NCBI GenBank assembly: GCA_905215695.1
Contig: CAJMQN010000002.1
Span: forward strand, 1-64,000
Source of the DNA: an uncultured bacterium
GTDB lineage: Bacteria > Bacillota > Clostridia > Christensenellales > HGM11417
Reading direction: 5' to 3'
Length of the DNA stretch: 64,000 bases
Each line of letters begins with the position of its first letter. Position 1 is the first letter of the stretch. The translations under genes were made by a program, and so were the position numbers. This document shows positions 32,916 through 40,911 of the stretch, piece after piece. The notes below the pieces were generated by a model that was not told the origin of the DNA, did not search any database, and saw nothing but the letters and a program-made list of their open reading frames with translations.

Positions 32916-33409
32916 GCTTTACCCCCTAATAGTTTTTCCATAATGTCATCGTTCGGGTTCGTTTCGTCCCACTTTGACAGTTTGCTTTCTCGTACCACGA
33001 TGTAGATTTTGCTCCACACTTCGTTGGTTTGTTTGAGATACTGCTGTGCCATACCCACGAACGGGGACGGCATCGGTTTGCCGTTTTGGTCTTTTACAAG
33101 CAGTCCGTGCTTGGTGTTCATCTCTTCGCATTCAAGCCATCTCGCTTTGCAAAATGCGTACTCTTCCAAGTTGTACGGCAGTATTCCCTGCGTACACCCG
33201 ATGCTTTTCAGCCATGCGTACACGGTCTTGTATATCTCTTTTGCTTTGGCTGATAAATAAGAAGGCGGTTCGCTCGGTAGTTCCAGTCCGTTATCGGTTG
33301 TGAAGTTCACGACTTCTATCGGACGCTTGCCGGGATTGCCTTCCAGTATCTTTTGCGTGACCGCTTTCTTCGGTCTTCCCGCGCCCGGTCTTGCACCGCC
33401 ACTTGCCAT
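32912..33409 (-). CDS. terS: Terminase small subunit (P27 family)
   Basis: This 165-residue protein has the P27-type opening ASGGARPGAGRPKKAVTQKILEGNPGKRP (residues 2-30), a middle helical domain (LSAKAKEIYKTVYAWLKSIG) and EYAFCKARWLECEEMNTKHGLLVKDQNGKPMPSP. It recognises phage DNA for packaging. Unlike in most phages the large subunit is not next to it. The next gene, a cytosine methyltransferase, starts inside its stop codon. Confidence 0.9.
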   Translation of the reverse strand: MASGGARPGAGRPKKAVTQKILEGNPGKRPIEVVNFTTDNGLELPSEPPSYLSAKAKEIYKTVYAWLKSIGCTQGILPYNLEEYAFCKARWLECEEMNTKHGLLVKDQNGKPMPSPFVGMAQQYLKQTNEVWSKIYIVVRESKLSKWDETNPNDDIMEKLLGGKA

Positions 33410-33427
33410 ACTGCCTCCCTTTTGAAT

Positions 33428-33543
33428 TATGATTTCCGTTTGATTATTTTGATTTCCCGCGAAATCAAAAAGGACGGCTCGCCGTCCTTCAATACTTCGT
33501 ATTGGTTTTGATTTCTTTGATTTTTCCGTTTGATTTTTGATTT
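33428..33543. repeat. TGATTT repeat cluster upstream of terS
   Basis: Eight copies of T-GATT-T (consensus GTTTGATTT/TTTTGATTT) lie within 116 bases: forward at 33430, 33441 (TGATTA), 33450, 33509, 33518, 33531 and 33538, and inverted at 33462. They flank the terminator at 33466-33489. No gene occupies 33410-33622. A packaging (pac/cos) or repressor site is possible because it lies directly before terS. Confidence 0.45.
33466..33489 (-). terminator. Terminator between the early genes and terS
   Basis: A perfect 9-bp stem AAGGACGGC / GCCGTCCTT with a very short loop is followed by TTTTT on the minus strand. It separates the HNH transcript from terS. Confidence 0.8.
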
Positions 33544-33622
33544 CGCGTTTTTTCGCGTTGGACTGCGGCCCCGCTCTTAGGGTGGAAATCGTCAGATTTG
33601 CGACATCCCCCTCCCTCGGCGG

Positions 33623-34003
33623 TCAGTCGTACTCTCTCGGCTTCGGTTTCCACCTTGAGCCTTCCTGTGCGCTCTTGCGTGAGTGACACGACCAACACAG
33701 GCTTTGCAAGTTGCTCGGAGCGAACCGCTCGCCGCCTTGCTTGATGGGAACGATATGGTCTACCATTGTCGCTCTCGTCCTTTTACCCGCTTTCAAACAC
33801 TCCGCACAAAACGGGTGCTGATTGAGTTGCTGCTTTCTCGCGTGCAACCATTCGTGTGTCTTGTAAAAGTTCTTCGTGAAGTTATCTCGTCCGTACTCGT
33901 TGTATTGCTTGTCTACGAGCCGCTTGTGTTCTTCGCAGTATTGCCCGTCCACGAGCTTTGGACAGCCGGGATAACTACACGGTCGTTTTGGTTTTCTTGG
34001 CAT
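33623..34003 (-). CDS. HNH endonuclease
   Basis: This 126-residue nuclease is of the type encoded next to terminase genes in HK97-like phages. It has an N-terminal zinc-binding part (CSYPGCPKLVDGQYCEEH, C9-x4-C14), the metal-bound HNH finger (CAECLKAGKRTRATMVDHIVPIKQGG, residues about 69-94, His87 as general base) and SNLQSLCWSCHSRKS. It probably assists DNA packaging. The ATG follows GGAG. Confidence 0.9.
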   Translation of the reverse strand: MPRKPKRPCSYPGCPKLVDGQYCEEHKRLVDKQYNEYGRDNFTKNFYKTHEWLHARKQQLNQHPFCAECLKAGKRTRATMVDHIVPIKQGGERFAPSNLQSLCWSCHSRKSAQEGSRWKPKPREYD

Positions 34004-34081
34004 ATTTATCTCCTGCCTACACTCTTATTATATCTGCCGTTTGTCGCGTTTTGGCGGTTTTTGGCTCGGTCGTGTCGCTTT

Positions 34082-34375
34082 TTATAACTCGGCTAAACAG
34101 TCGCTTATAATGGCTATCGCTTTATCTCTTCTTCTGGCGATTGCATCGCGTCCCAAGAAGAACCGCTTGCTCATCTCTCGCAATGACATCTTTTGCAGAT
34201 AATACTTGCGGATGATCTCGTCCAGTCCGTTCGGAAGACCTGCAATGCAGTCTTCAATCGCCGTGATGCATACAAGAGTTCTATCTTCGGTCAAGCCTTG
34301 TTTTTTCTTGTATTCCGCTATGGCTTTCTTGGACGTATAGTTCTCCAAGTATTCCTTGATTTCAGTTGTTGTCAT
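34082..34375 (-). CDS. Late-gene transcriptional regulator (ArpU/sigma-region-4-like)
   Basis: This 97-residue helical protein has a C-terminal helix-turn-helix (KYYLQKMSLREMSKRFFLGRDAIARRRDKAIAII) resembling sigma region 4 and the ArpU/DUF1492 group found before terminase genes in Firmicutes phages. Members activate late transcription. It overlaps the preceding gene by 14 bases. Confidence 0.72.
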   Translation of the reverse strand: MTTTEIKEYLENYTSKKAIAEYKKKQGLTEDRTLVCITAIEDCIAGLPNGLDEIIRKYYLQKMSLREMSKRFFLGRDAIARRRDKAIAIISDCLAEL

Positions 34376-34790
34376 TGCAGTAGTCCTCCATTTCCTTTCG
34401 TCTTTTTTCTTCTCTTACCCGCTCGTCCCAAACCCAATCGCCGTTTTCTTTGGGGTCGATCTTGCTTTTCAGCCAACTTCGTATTTGCCCGCAGTCTTCC
34501 AAGTTTTCGTTCCAATCGTCTTCGAAACAGACTCCGCACAAATCCCACATTTGCATCGTTCCGAACTTTTGCCCCTTATAAAAGAACAGCAAAAGCATTT
34601 TATCGGCGGTTTCGTCATAGTACTTCCACTTGTAGTTATATCCCCAAAGTGTGCGACCGCCGTCATATCTGGATTCTATGTAATTTTCGCAAGCCTCTTT
34701 TATGTCGGCTTTCGGCATCGGCAGTCCGAGTATTACCTCATAATCGAATTCCGCCTCTTCCGTTATCACCACTTTGTTGATGTCTGCCAT
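34362..34790 (-). CDS. Phage early-region protein of unknown function
   Basis: This 142-residue acidic protein is rich in Trp and Tyr, with a conserved-looking centre (WGYNYKWKYYDETADKMLLLFFYKG), a segment GTMQMWDLCGVCFEDDWNENLEDCGQIRSWLK and a Glu/Arg-rich C-terminus. The ATG at 34790 is preceded by AAGGAG; the frame extends five codons upstream via TTG. It lies 1 base after the VRR-NUC gene. No function assigned. Confidence 0.65.
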   Translation of the reverse strand: MADINKVVITEEAEFDYEVILGLPMPKADIKEACENYIESRYDGGRTLWGYNYKWKYYDETADKMLLLFFYKGQKFGTMQMWDLCGVCFEDDWNENLEDCGQIRSWLKSKIDPKENGDWVWDERVREEKRRKEMEDYCNDNN

Positions 34791-34791
34791 A

Positions 34792-35079
34792 CTACTCCTT
34801 TTCAAACGCTTGAATTATCGCTTTTACCTCGCCTATGCTTTTTACAACTACCGCATATCCGCCCGCTTTCAATATTTGCCGAATCGTTTGCTGTTGCAGT
34901 GCCGTTGCCGTGTTTTTACCTACCTTGCATTCCAGACCTATAAATCTGCCCTTATAACAGAGTATCAAATCCGGAATGCCCGCCGTTCCGTACATACCGC
35001 CGTGTTCCTTCCAAAAGAACAAGTTTGGAACTGCTTTCAAATAATTGCTTATCGCTTTTATCAGGTCGCTTTCCTTCAC
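34792..35079 (-). CDS. VRR-NUC domain nuclease
   Basis: This 95-residue single-domain nuclease of the PD-(D/E)XK superfamily has the typical sequence FFWKEHGGMYGTAGIPDLILCYKGRFIGLECKVGKNT (residues about 22-58). D38 and E51-x-K53 are the probable metal and catalytic residues. Such enzymes act in phage replication or recombination. GTG is the likely start, behind GGAGCG. Confidence 0.9.
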   Translation of the reverse strand: MKESDLIKAISNYLKAVPNLFFWKEHGGMYGTAGIPDLILCYKGRFIGLECKVGKNTATALQQQTIRQILKAGGYAVVVKSIGEVKAIIQAFEKE

Positions 35080-35104
35080 TTTTTTCGCTCCTATATAAAA
35101 CTAC

Positions 35105-35288
35105 CTGTCACAACCGTCACACCTGTCACTAAATGACACTTTACCAGTGTGACAGTAACCCCTCTATTAGAAATCTCGTTTTTGTGACGGATGTGACGGT
35201 TGTGACGGAGTGACAGTAGTGACGGATAGTGTTGTGTGAGAACTGTTTTCCTGTCACTTGCCGTCACTTTGCCGTCATTACCCGTCAT
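35105..35288. repeat. Iteron-like GTGACRG repeat cluster, candidate replication origin
   Basis: Fourteen copies of a TGAC/GTCA core, mostly extended to GTGACRG or its inverse CYGTCAC, lie in 184 bases. Inverse copies begin at about 35105, 35114, 35123, 35251, 35261, 35272 and 35282. Direct copies begin at about 35149, 35184, 35193, 35202, 35210 and 35219, and a partial copy is at 35134. Adjacent copies are 8-11 bases apart, about one helical turn. It lies directly after the primase-helicase gene and before VRR-NUC. An 82-codon frame runs through it but its product merely mirrors the repeats. Confidence 0.6.
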
Positions 35289-35322
35289 TCTTATCAGGTC
35301 GAAATCGACCAGTTTAGCCGTA

Positions 35323-37281
35323 TTAGTCTTCCGAATCATCGAATATCGCCCGTTGATATGTCGGTTTATAAGCCTGTCTTTTACCGAAATAATGTACTCT
35401 GCTCGAACCGCTCCGTTTCATCGAGTGTTCGATGCCGTCATAGTAGAGCTGCGTTTCAATGCTCGTTATCTCTTTGCCGAGTGCCGCCGTTGAGTAAATG
35501 CACGGACTTCCCGTCACATCGTACACAGCCTTGATTAAGTCGGTTGCAGTGCCTTTCCAACCCATCGGATACTGTTTTAAGAGATCTTTGACCGTTTTCA
35601 CGATAGGATTGTTCTCGTACTCGCGCTTTTTGCGTTTCCTCTCTTCTTCCTCCGCAGTTCCGACCATTTCCCATCGATACTTCGTTTCATCGAAATGCAC
35701 CACGACGTCTTGCTGCCGAATATCTCGTCCCGTCATAAACAGCACGGCATTTTCGTCTTGCCGCTTTTTCTTGTAGATGATGAATATCGTGTCGCATACA
35801 CCCATGATGCCGTTCGAACCCGAAATCATATTGAATACGTCATTTTCGTCCGCCATCTTTCGCAAATGGTGAATGAGAAAAACGCAGATCCGCTTGTTGT
35901 CGGCATACTCTTTCAACGCTCCGAGTTCTCGATAATCCGTTGCGTAGGCGATTTCGTCTTTCTTTGCCGAACCCCTGACCTTTTGCAAGGTGTCGATGAT
36001 AATCAGTTTTATGTCCGGGTGTTCTTCGAACTCTTCGTCCAACTGCTTGATAAGACCGCCGTCCAAACCATTCGCCTTGATGGACAAGTAGAAATTGCTC
36101 GGAGCTTTCCCGCCGTCAAGCACTTTGTTGAGTCGGTCTTTCAGACGGAAAATACCGTCTTCGAGAGCGAGATACAGACACCCTGCCTGATTGCTTGCAT
36201 AGTCCAAGAACTCTTTTCCACGGCTTATCGCCAAGCACATCTGCATGGCCATCCAAGACTTTCCGACCTTGGACGAAGCACACAATATCGCCAAGCCTTG
36301 CGGCAACACATCCGGGATTAACCATTCTGGCGGATCAATTTTCGCCGTTTGCAAGTCGCTTGCCGCTATGCTCGCCACGCCGCGTTTATAGACTTTCCGA
36401 ACTTCTCTCTTTGCCGCCGCCACCGCTGCTTTGAGTTCTTCGGGGTTCGACATCAAGAGTTCGTTAGGGTCTTTCTTGCTCCCCGCCACGTTGAATACTA
36501 TGTATGGTATCTTGGCCGTTTGGAGTTCCTTTTCAAGCGTTTCGGTTGCCTTTTGCCCCGGCTCGTCATTATCCAAGCACAGCACAAGCGGAGCGTTCGG
36601 CTTTTTCGACTTTACCTCTTTGACGAGTTTGTTTGCCCCGCCAACACCGCAGAGCGACACCGAGACACCGCCGCATTGCATAATAGACAAGGCACAGAGC
36701 GGACTCTCCACGATAAAGACAGGCTCTTTGCTCGTTCCCCACAACGCTTTGCGATTAAACAGCGGCTCTGCACCCGCCTCTTCGTTTGTCGGTTTATAGA
36801 ACTTTTTGTCGGATATACTCCGCGTTTGGTAGTATCGTAGTTCCGATGAGTACGGCAACACGATTGCGTTTCGCTTGACGTCATAGCCAAGGCAATATTT
36901 CTTCACCGTTTCTTTGGTTAGACCGCGCTTTTGAAAATAGTCGGTCTTGTCCGCGTCTTTGATGCACGCTTTCAGGTAGTCCTTGATGCTCGTCCGCTTG
37001 GAGCAATCGTCTATGTCGATATGGAACATCTCGGCAAGGAGTTTCGCCGCCTCTAACGGCTCTACTTCTTTTATCTTTGACGCGAAGGTTATGACATCAC
37101 CCGTTTCTCCGCAGCCAAAGCAAGTGAAGATATTGTTCTTGCGGTCAATCGAAAACGACGGAGTTTTTTCCCTATGAAACGGACACAGACCTTTATCTCT
37201 GCTATTCAATTTGATGCCGAACGCTTCGACCGCATCGGCTATTTTAACTTGGTCTTTGACCTTCTCGAAAATGTCCGTCAT
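35323..37281 (-). CDS. Phage primase-helicase (CHC2 zinc finger, TOPRIM, RecA-like)
   Basis: This 652-residue replication protein has a CHC2 zinc finger (CPFHREKTPSF and FTCFGCGETGDVI, about residues 30-65), a TOPRIM domain (PVFIVESPLCAL... CLDNDEPG, about 195-255) and a RepA/DnaB-like RecA domain with Walker A CASSKVGKSWMAMQ (about 354-367) and Walker B IKLIIIDTLQ (about 440-449). The C-terminus is a basic helical tail. The ATG 37281 has GGAGG upstream; the frame is open 15 codons further back. No DNA polymerase of the phage was found, so the host enzyme probably elongates. Confidence 0.92.
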   Translation of the reverse strand: MTDIFEKVKDQVKIADAVEAFGIKLNSRDKGLCPFHREKTPSFSIDRKNNIFTCFGCGETGDVITFASKIKEVEPLEAAKLLAEMFHIDIDDCSKRTSIKDYLKACIKDADKTDYFQKRGLTKETVKKYCLGYDVKRNAIVLPYSSELRYYQTRSISDKKFYKPTNEEAGAEPLFNRKALWGTSKEPVFIVESPLCALSIMQCGGVSVSLCGVGGANKLVKEVKSKKPNAPLVLCLDNDEPGQKATETLEKELQTAKIPYIVFNVAGSKKDPNELLMSNPEELKAAVAAAKREVRKVYKRGVASIAASDLQTAKIDPPEWLIPDVLPQGLAILCASSKVGKSWMAMQMCLAISRGKEFLDYASNQAGCLYLALEDGIFRLKDRLNKVLDGGKAPSNFYLSIKANGLDGGLIKQLDEEFEEHPDIKLIIIDTLQKVRGSAKKDEIAYATDYRELGALKEYADNKRICVFLIHHLRKMADENDVFNMISGSNGIMGVCDTIFIIYKKKRQDENAVLFMTGRDIRQQDVVVHFDETKYRWEMVGTAEEEERKRKKREYENNPIVKTVKDLLKQYPMGWKGTATDLIKAVYDVTGSPCIYSTAALGKEITSIETQLYYDGIEHSMKRSGSSRVHYFGKRQAYKPTYQRAIFDDSED

Positions 37282-37343
37282 CGTCCCTCCGTTTTGGGTT
37301 TCCGGGCGGCGGACTCTTACCGCCACCCGTTGCCCGTTTGTTT

Positions 37344-38039
37344 TTATTCTTCGTCAAGTGCCGTGACCTTGGTTGCCATTGCCTTGACCTGTTCTGCCAA
37401 AGGAAGTACATTTTTGAGTTCTTCCTCGGTCAAGTTTCGATCGACTGCGAACACCGCCTGCGAGTAGTTGATACCGCCGCTGTTCTGTGCCTTTTTCAGC
37501 GTGAACTTAGTGACCACACTCACGGTTTTCTTTCCTTTGGAAAGAAGTCGCATTACGTATTTACTGAATTCGGCAAGACTACCCGTCGGGAGCGAGAGAA
37601 TAATCGGCAGAGCCTCACCCTCACGAAGAAGGTAGATTCTTCTCTTCTGCTTGCACGCTTTTGCACCGTTCTTGCCGCTGCCGAACTTATTGAACTCACA
37701 GTCGGCGCACTGCCTGATTTCTCCACTTTCCGCTTCGATTCCGATGCGTCCGTCCATCGAGCCGCAGTCAGGCGGGTTGTTCCCGCCCGTGTACTCTTCC
37801 TTGTAGTAGCACGAGATGGGATGATGATACAAAATCACCGCCTTGAACTCTTTTACCGAATCGGGACTGTCGGGATCATCGCCCGGTACTTCGTATGCAA
37901 GACCGCCGCCTGCCGGGATTTTGATTCTTTCGAATGCGGGAGTCAGTCCGTCAAGCTCTTCTGCGAAGATCTCGCCAAGGTCTGCGCTCGCTCCGTAAGT
38001 AAGTGCCGTGTTTTCTTTCTTTACGATTTCGTTTGCCAT
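37344..38039 (-). CDS. Phage replication-module protein with Cys cluster
   Basis: This 231-residue protein is encoded just before the primase. It contains Cys residues in a pattern suggesting a metal site (NPPDCGSMDGRIG, QCADCEFNKFGSG, KACKQKRR). The rest is hydrophilic with an acidic C-terminus (LDEE). It resembles single-stranded-DNA-annealing or nucleotide-metabolism partners often found between the helicase and primase in Firmicutes phages. The exact role was not recognised. Confidence 0.68.
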   Translation of the reverse strand: MANEIVKKENTALTYGASADLGEIFAEELDGLTPAFERIKIPAGGGLAYEVPGDDPDSPDSVKEFKAVILYHHPISCYYKEEYTGGNNPPDCGSMDGRIGIEAESGEIRQCADCEFNKFGSGKNGAKACKQKRRIYLLREGEALPIILSLPTGSLAEFSKYVMRLLSKGKKTVSVVTKFTLKKAQNSGGINYSQAVFAVDRNLTEEELKNVLPLAEQVKAMATKVTALDEE

Positions 38040-38059
38040 TGTTGTTTCGTCTCCTTAAA

Positions 38060-38470
38060 TTAATATTTTTTCGATTTGGCAACGCGGATACTGTTCTTCT
38101 CCGCGATTTTTATGAGCCCGTCCAACCATTCCGGGAGTACGCCCTCGTTCGCCACAATGAGTTCCTTGACCGTTGCCGAAAGGGTTTGACTATTGATAGT
38201 GAACAAATCTTCGAAGCCATTTTTCTTCATGACTTCCCATAGTTCGCCTTTCCTTTCGGGTTCTGGTGCCGGGTACTCTTGCGTGACGAGCGAGAACGTC
38301 GTTCCGTTACGATTGAACGAAGTCAACTCTTCCGTGGTCATCAAGTCGATCATTTCGGTTGTTACACCGTCAATCTCTTCGTTGATGCCTTTGACCTCAC
38401 GTTCAAGGTCGCTCTTTTGCATCCGCAGTTCCTTGAGTCTGTCGGACAGTTCCAGTAGTTTCGTATTCAT
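38060..38470 (-). CDS. Gp157-like phage protein, possibly with an upstream nuclease fusion
   Basis: This 136-residue protein (MNTKLLELSDRLKELRMQK...) has a coiled-coil N-terminal half rich in Glu and Lys and a folded C-terminal half (NGFEDLFTINSQTLSATVKELIVANEG). Its ATG at 38470 is preceded six bases upstream by AGGAGG, so independent translation is likely. The frame is, however, open into the upstream endonuclease-like sequence without a stop, so a 340-residue fusion is also possible. See findings. Confidence 0.68.
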   Translation of the reverse strand: MNTKLLELSDRLKELRMQKSDLEREVKGINEEIDGVTTEMIDLMTTEELTSFNRNGTTFSLVTQEYPAPEPERKGELWEVMKKNGFEDLFTINSQTLSATVKELIVANEGVLPEWLDGLIKIAEKNSIRVAKSKKY

Positions 38471-39082
38471 CTGATACCTCCTGTTTTGTTTGATTGCTTT
38501 TTCAAGCGGAATCCCTTTCTTCAATCGAGACGCGACCGTGCTACGAGATACCCCGTATATCCTGCAAATTTCCGCAAGCGTGAACACTTTCCCGTACATC
38601 ACATATCGTTTCGTTCGGCTCGTATTGCTGTTCTGCCTGTGTTTAGGTATCCATTTGCAGTTTTTCGGGCAATAATCTCCGCCGTTGTCGATACGCTCTA
38701 TCGTCAGACCATCTTTGTATCCGTGCGACATTGCCCAGTAGAAGAACGTCTCAAAGTCTTCCCACTCGGCACACACGCACACGCCCTTTGCGCCGTAATA
38801 CTTGAAGTCTTTGCTCTTCGGATTAGCGCATCGCTGTTTCATATTCGCCCATATTCGATGCAGTCGCAATTCTCCGTTCGGCATCGCCTTTTGCATCTTT
38901 CGGTAACATCCGCACGACATCGTGTGTCCGTTGACAAGGTCCGTTCCCCGTACTATCGCCGTTCCGCCACACTCGCACTTGCACGCCCACATCAAAGCCG
39001 TGTTCTTCCCGTGCGGTGGCAATGGTTCTGTTGCCGTAAGCCTTCCGAACTGTCTTCCCGTCAAATCCTTAAACTTTCCCAT
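38471..39082 (-). CDS. Homing-endonuclease-like (HNH/AP2-type) region
   Basis: 204 codons from the ATG at 39082 to the internal start at 38470; the frame continues in phase into the Gp157-like gene. It begins MGKFKDLTGRQFGRL, has a Cys-rich zinc site (WACKCECGGTAIVRGTDLVNGHTMSCGC), the HNH-type centre GLTIERIDNGGDYCPKNCKW (about residues 128-147) and a helix-turn-helix (FTLAEICRIYGVSRSTVASRLKKGIPLEKAI). These features match mobile HNH endonucleases of phages that sit between genes. GGAGG lies upstream. The ATG overlaps the helicase stop by 14 bases. Confidence 0.78.
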
Positions 39083-40703
39083 GCAGTAACGTCCTCCAGT
39101 TATCTACCATCAGTTTCGCAATATCGCCTTTGTGCTTTAATGCGTTCATTATCTTTTCGTCTACCGTGTTCTTCGCCACGAGATGAATGTATAGACACTT
39201 CTCTTTCTGCCCAATTCGGTGAATTCTTGCTCGGCTCTGCTCATAGTTCGCATAGGAGAAGTCCAACGAATAGAACACCGCCACGCTTGCCGCCGTCAGC
39301 GTCAGTCCCATTCCCGTGGTTTGCAGTTGCCCTACGAACACTTTTACATCCGGGTTCTCTTGGAAGTCTTTCACTTGCTCCGCTCTGTCCTTCGTTGCGC
39401 CGTAAATCAACCTATAGCCCAACTTTTTCTTTTCGAGCATTGCTTTTATGGCTTCGATTTCCGGGACGAATCTTGCGAACACGACCACCTTTTTGTCTTC
39501 TTCCACGCAACTGTCGATGATGTCTTCGAGAGCCTCTATCTTTGCCGTACTTACTGTCTGCGGCTTGGCGGTTGCATCGTCACGGATAAACCCACCAGTG
39601 CATTGCGACAGTCTTAAAAGCTGCGTCAGAATGTTCCTTGCTGTCACTTCCGTATCGGCGGAGAGTTGAGCGTAGCAGTCCTCTTCTATCATCCGATACA
39701 CCGCCTCGGCTTTCGGTTCGAGTTTTATCGTCCGCACTTCGTCTATGAATGGCGGTAAGTCGACCGCATCCTGTATCTTGATTCGGAACGCTATCTTATG
39801 CACCTTTTCCACAAGTTCTGGGAGATGATTGTACCCTACGATTTGGTGGTTCTGGTAACCGCCCATCACGGCATAGCGATTGCGAAACAAGTAGTAGGAT
39901 GGTCCGAGTATCTCTTCGTCCAAGAACTTATACTGCGAAAAGAAGTCCAACGGATTGTTCGTGACGGGAGTTCCCGTGAGTATGACGTTGAATTTTGTCT
40001 TCTTGCCGAGTTTATGTAGTGCCTTGGACTGCGCCGTTGCCGGGTTCTTAATCTTGGACGATTCATCGCACACGATCATGTCGGGATTCCACTTTCCTAT
40101 CTCCGTTTCAAGTCTCCAAGCCGATTCGTAGTTCACGACTATGACCTGCAATGCCGAGCCGTTCATATATCCGAACGCTGCTTTTTTCTTGGCTATTGAG
40201 CCGTCCAAAATCGTCAGCGCATACCGATAATCCGCAAACTTTTGAAACTCTTCTTCCCACACACCGACTATGGACTTCGGTGACACAACAAGCACTTTAC
40301 CGACACGCTTTTGACTGTTTAACGCCCCTATTAGCGCAATAGTCGTGATTGTCTTGCCCGTCCCCATATCCATTAGGAACGCTACCGCTTTGCCAGTATC
40401 GAACTGTTTTAGCGCGAAGTTATATGCCTTTACTTGGTGGCTGTAAAGACTGCCCTTAATCGGCGGTTTTATGGTCGGTTCGGCATTTCCTTTGGTGTCC
40501 GTGCTATCTGCCGTCAAAGCCTGTAATTCTTCGTCAAGCGTTGCTCCGAGCAGTCCGAGCGTTGCTACATTTTCTTTCGTGAGCGGAACTACCCAACACT
40601 TATCGTCCGCATCGTAGAACCTGTCCTGCATATCCTTGATGCTACCTCGATATGCGAATGAATCGTAGATGCGTATGGTTTCGTTAGATCGGACAGCGTA
40701 CAT
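39069..40703 (-). CDS. SNF2-family DNA helicase
   Basis: This 544-residue protein has an SNF2 ATPase core: Walker A FLMDMGTGKTITTIALI (about residues 110-126), motif II MIVCDESSKIKN (about 213-224; DESS replaces the usual DEAH), motif III LTGTPVTNN, and the helicase C domain with GQLQTTGMGLTLTAASVAVFYSLDFSYANYEQSRARIHRIGQ (about 457-498). Phage SNF2-type proteins act in replication or recombination, and appear beside the primase in many Firmicutes phages. It starts 20 bases inside the preceding small gene. Confidence 0.93.
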   Translation of the reverse strand: MYAVRSNETIRIYDSFAYRGSIKDMQDRFYDADDKCWVVPLTKENVATLGLLGATLDEELQALTADSTDTKGNAEPTIKPPIKGSLYSHQVKAYNFALKQFDTGKAVAFLMDMGTGKTITTIALIGALNSQKRVGKVLVVSPKSIVGVWEEEFQKFADYRYALTILDGSIAKKKAAFGYMNGSALQVIVVNYESAWRLETEIGKWNPDMIVCDESSKIKNPATAQSKALHKLGKKTKFNVILTGTPVTNNPLDFFSQYKFLDEEILGPSYYLFRNRYAVMGGYQNHQIVGYNHLPELVEKVHKIAFRIKIQDAVDLPPFIDEVRTIKLEPKAEAVYRMIEEDCYAQLSADTEVTARNILTQLLRLSQCTGGFIRDDATAKPQTVSTAKIEALEDIIDSCVEEDKKVVVFARFVPEIEAIKAMLEKKKLGYRLIYGATKDRAEQVKDFQENPDVKVFVGQLQTTGMGLTLTAASVAVFYSLDFSYANYEQSRARIHRIGQKEKCLYIHLVAKNTVDEKIMNALKHKGDIAKLMVDNWRTLLHGKV

Positions 40704-40911
40704 TCATTCCCTCCCAGTCGATAACCTTGACCATCTTCTCTGCGCCGAATGCGTTCATCATTCGTTCGCTCTGTTCGTAACTGAACGGAAGACCGCCGAG
40801 CAGTATTGCCGCAAGTTCCGCCCTACTGATTTCAAACTCGATACAGAACAGCGACAGACTTCCGCATTCGTCCTTTACCATTCGGATGAATTTCTTTGTA
40901 TTTACTTTCAC
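40684..40911 (-). CDS. Small phage protein with a possible HTH
   Basis: This 75-residue protein (MKVNTKKFIRMVKDECGS...) has a helix-turn-helix-like stretch (LFCIEFEISRAELAAILLGGLPFSYEQSERMMNAFG), resembling XRE-type half domains. The GTG start at 40911 overlaps the TGA of the preceding gene. Function unknown. Confidence 0.58.
   Translation of the reverse strand: MKVNTKKFIRMVKDECGSLSLFCIEFEISRAELAAILLGGLPFSYEQSERMMNAFGAEKMVKVIDWEGMNVRCPI

Noticed and set aside
33489..33698. 69-residue basic ORF between the HNH gene and terS
   Set aside because: Overlaps the terminator and the TGATTT repeats and the HNH coding end; low-complexity Lys/Arg product with no ribosome binding site.
35091..35339. 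82-codon minus-strand ORF over the GTGACRG repeats
   Set aside because: The product (repeated VTVT and TGVTVV phrases) merely reflects the iteron-like DNA repeats; no ribosome binding site or family features, and the cluster looks regulatory.
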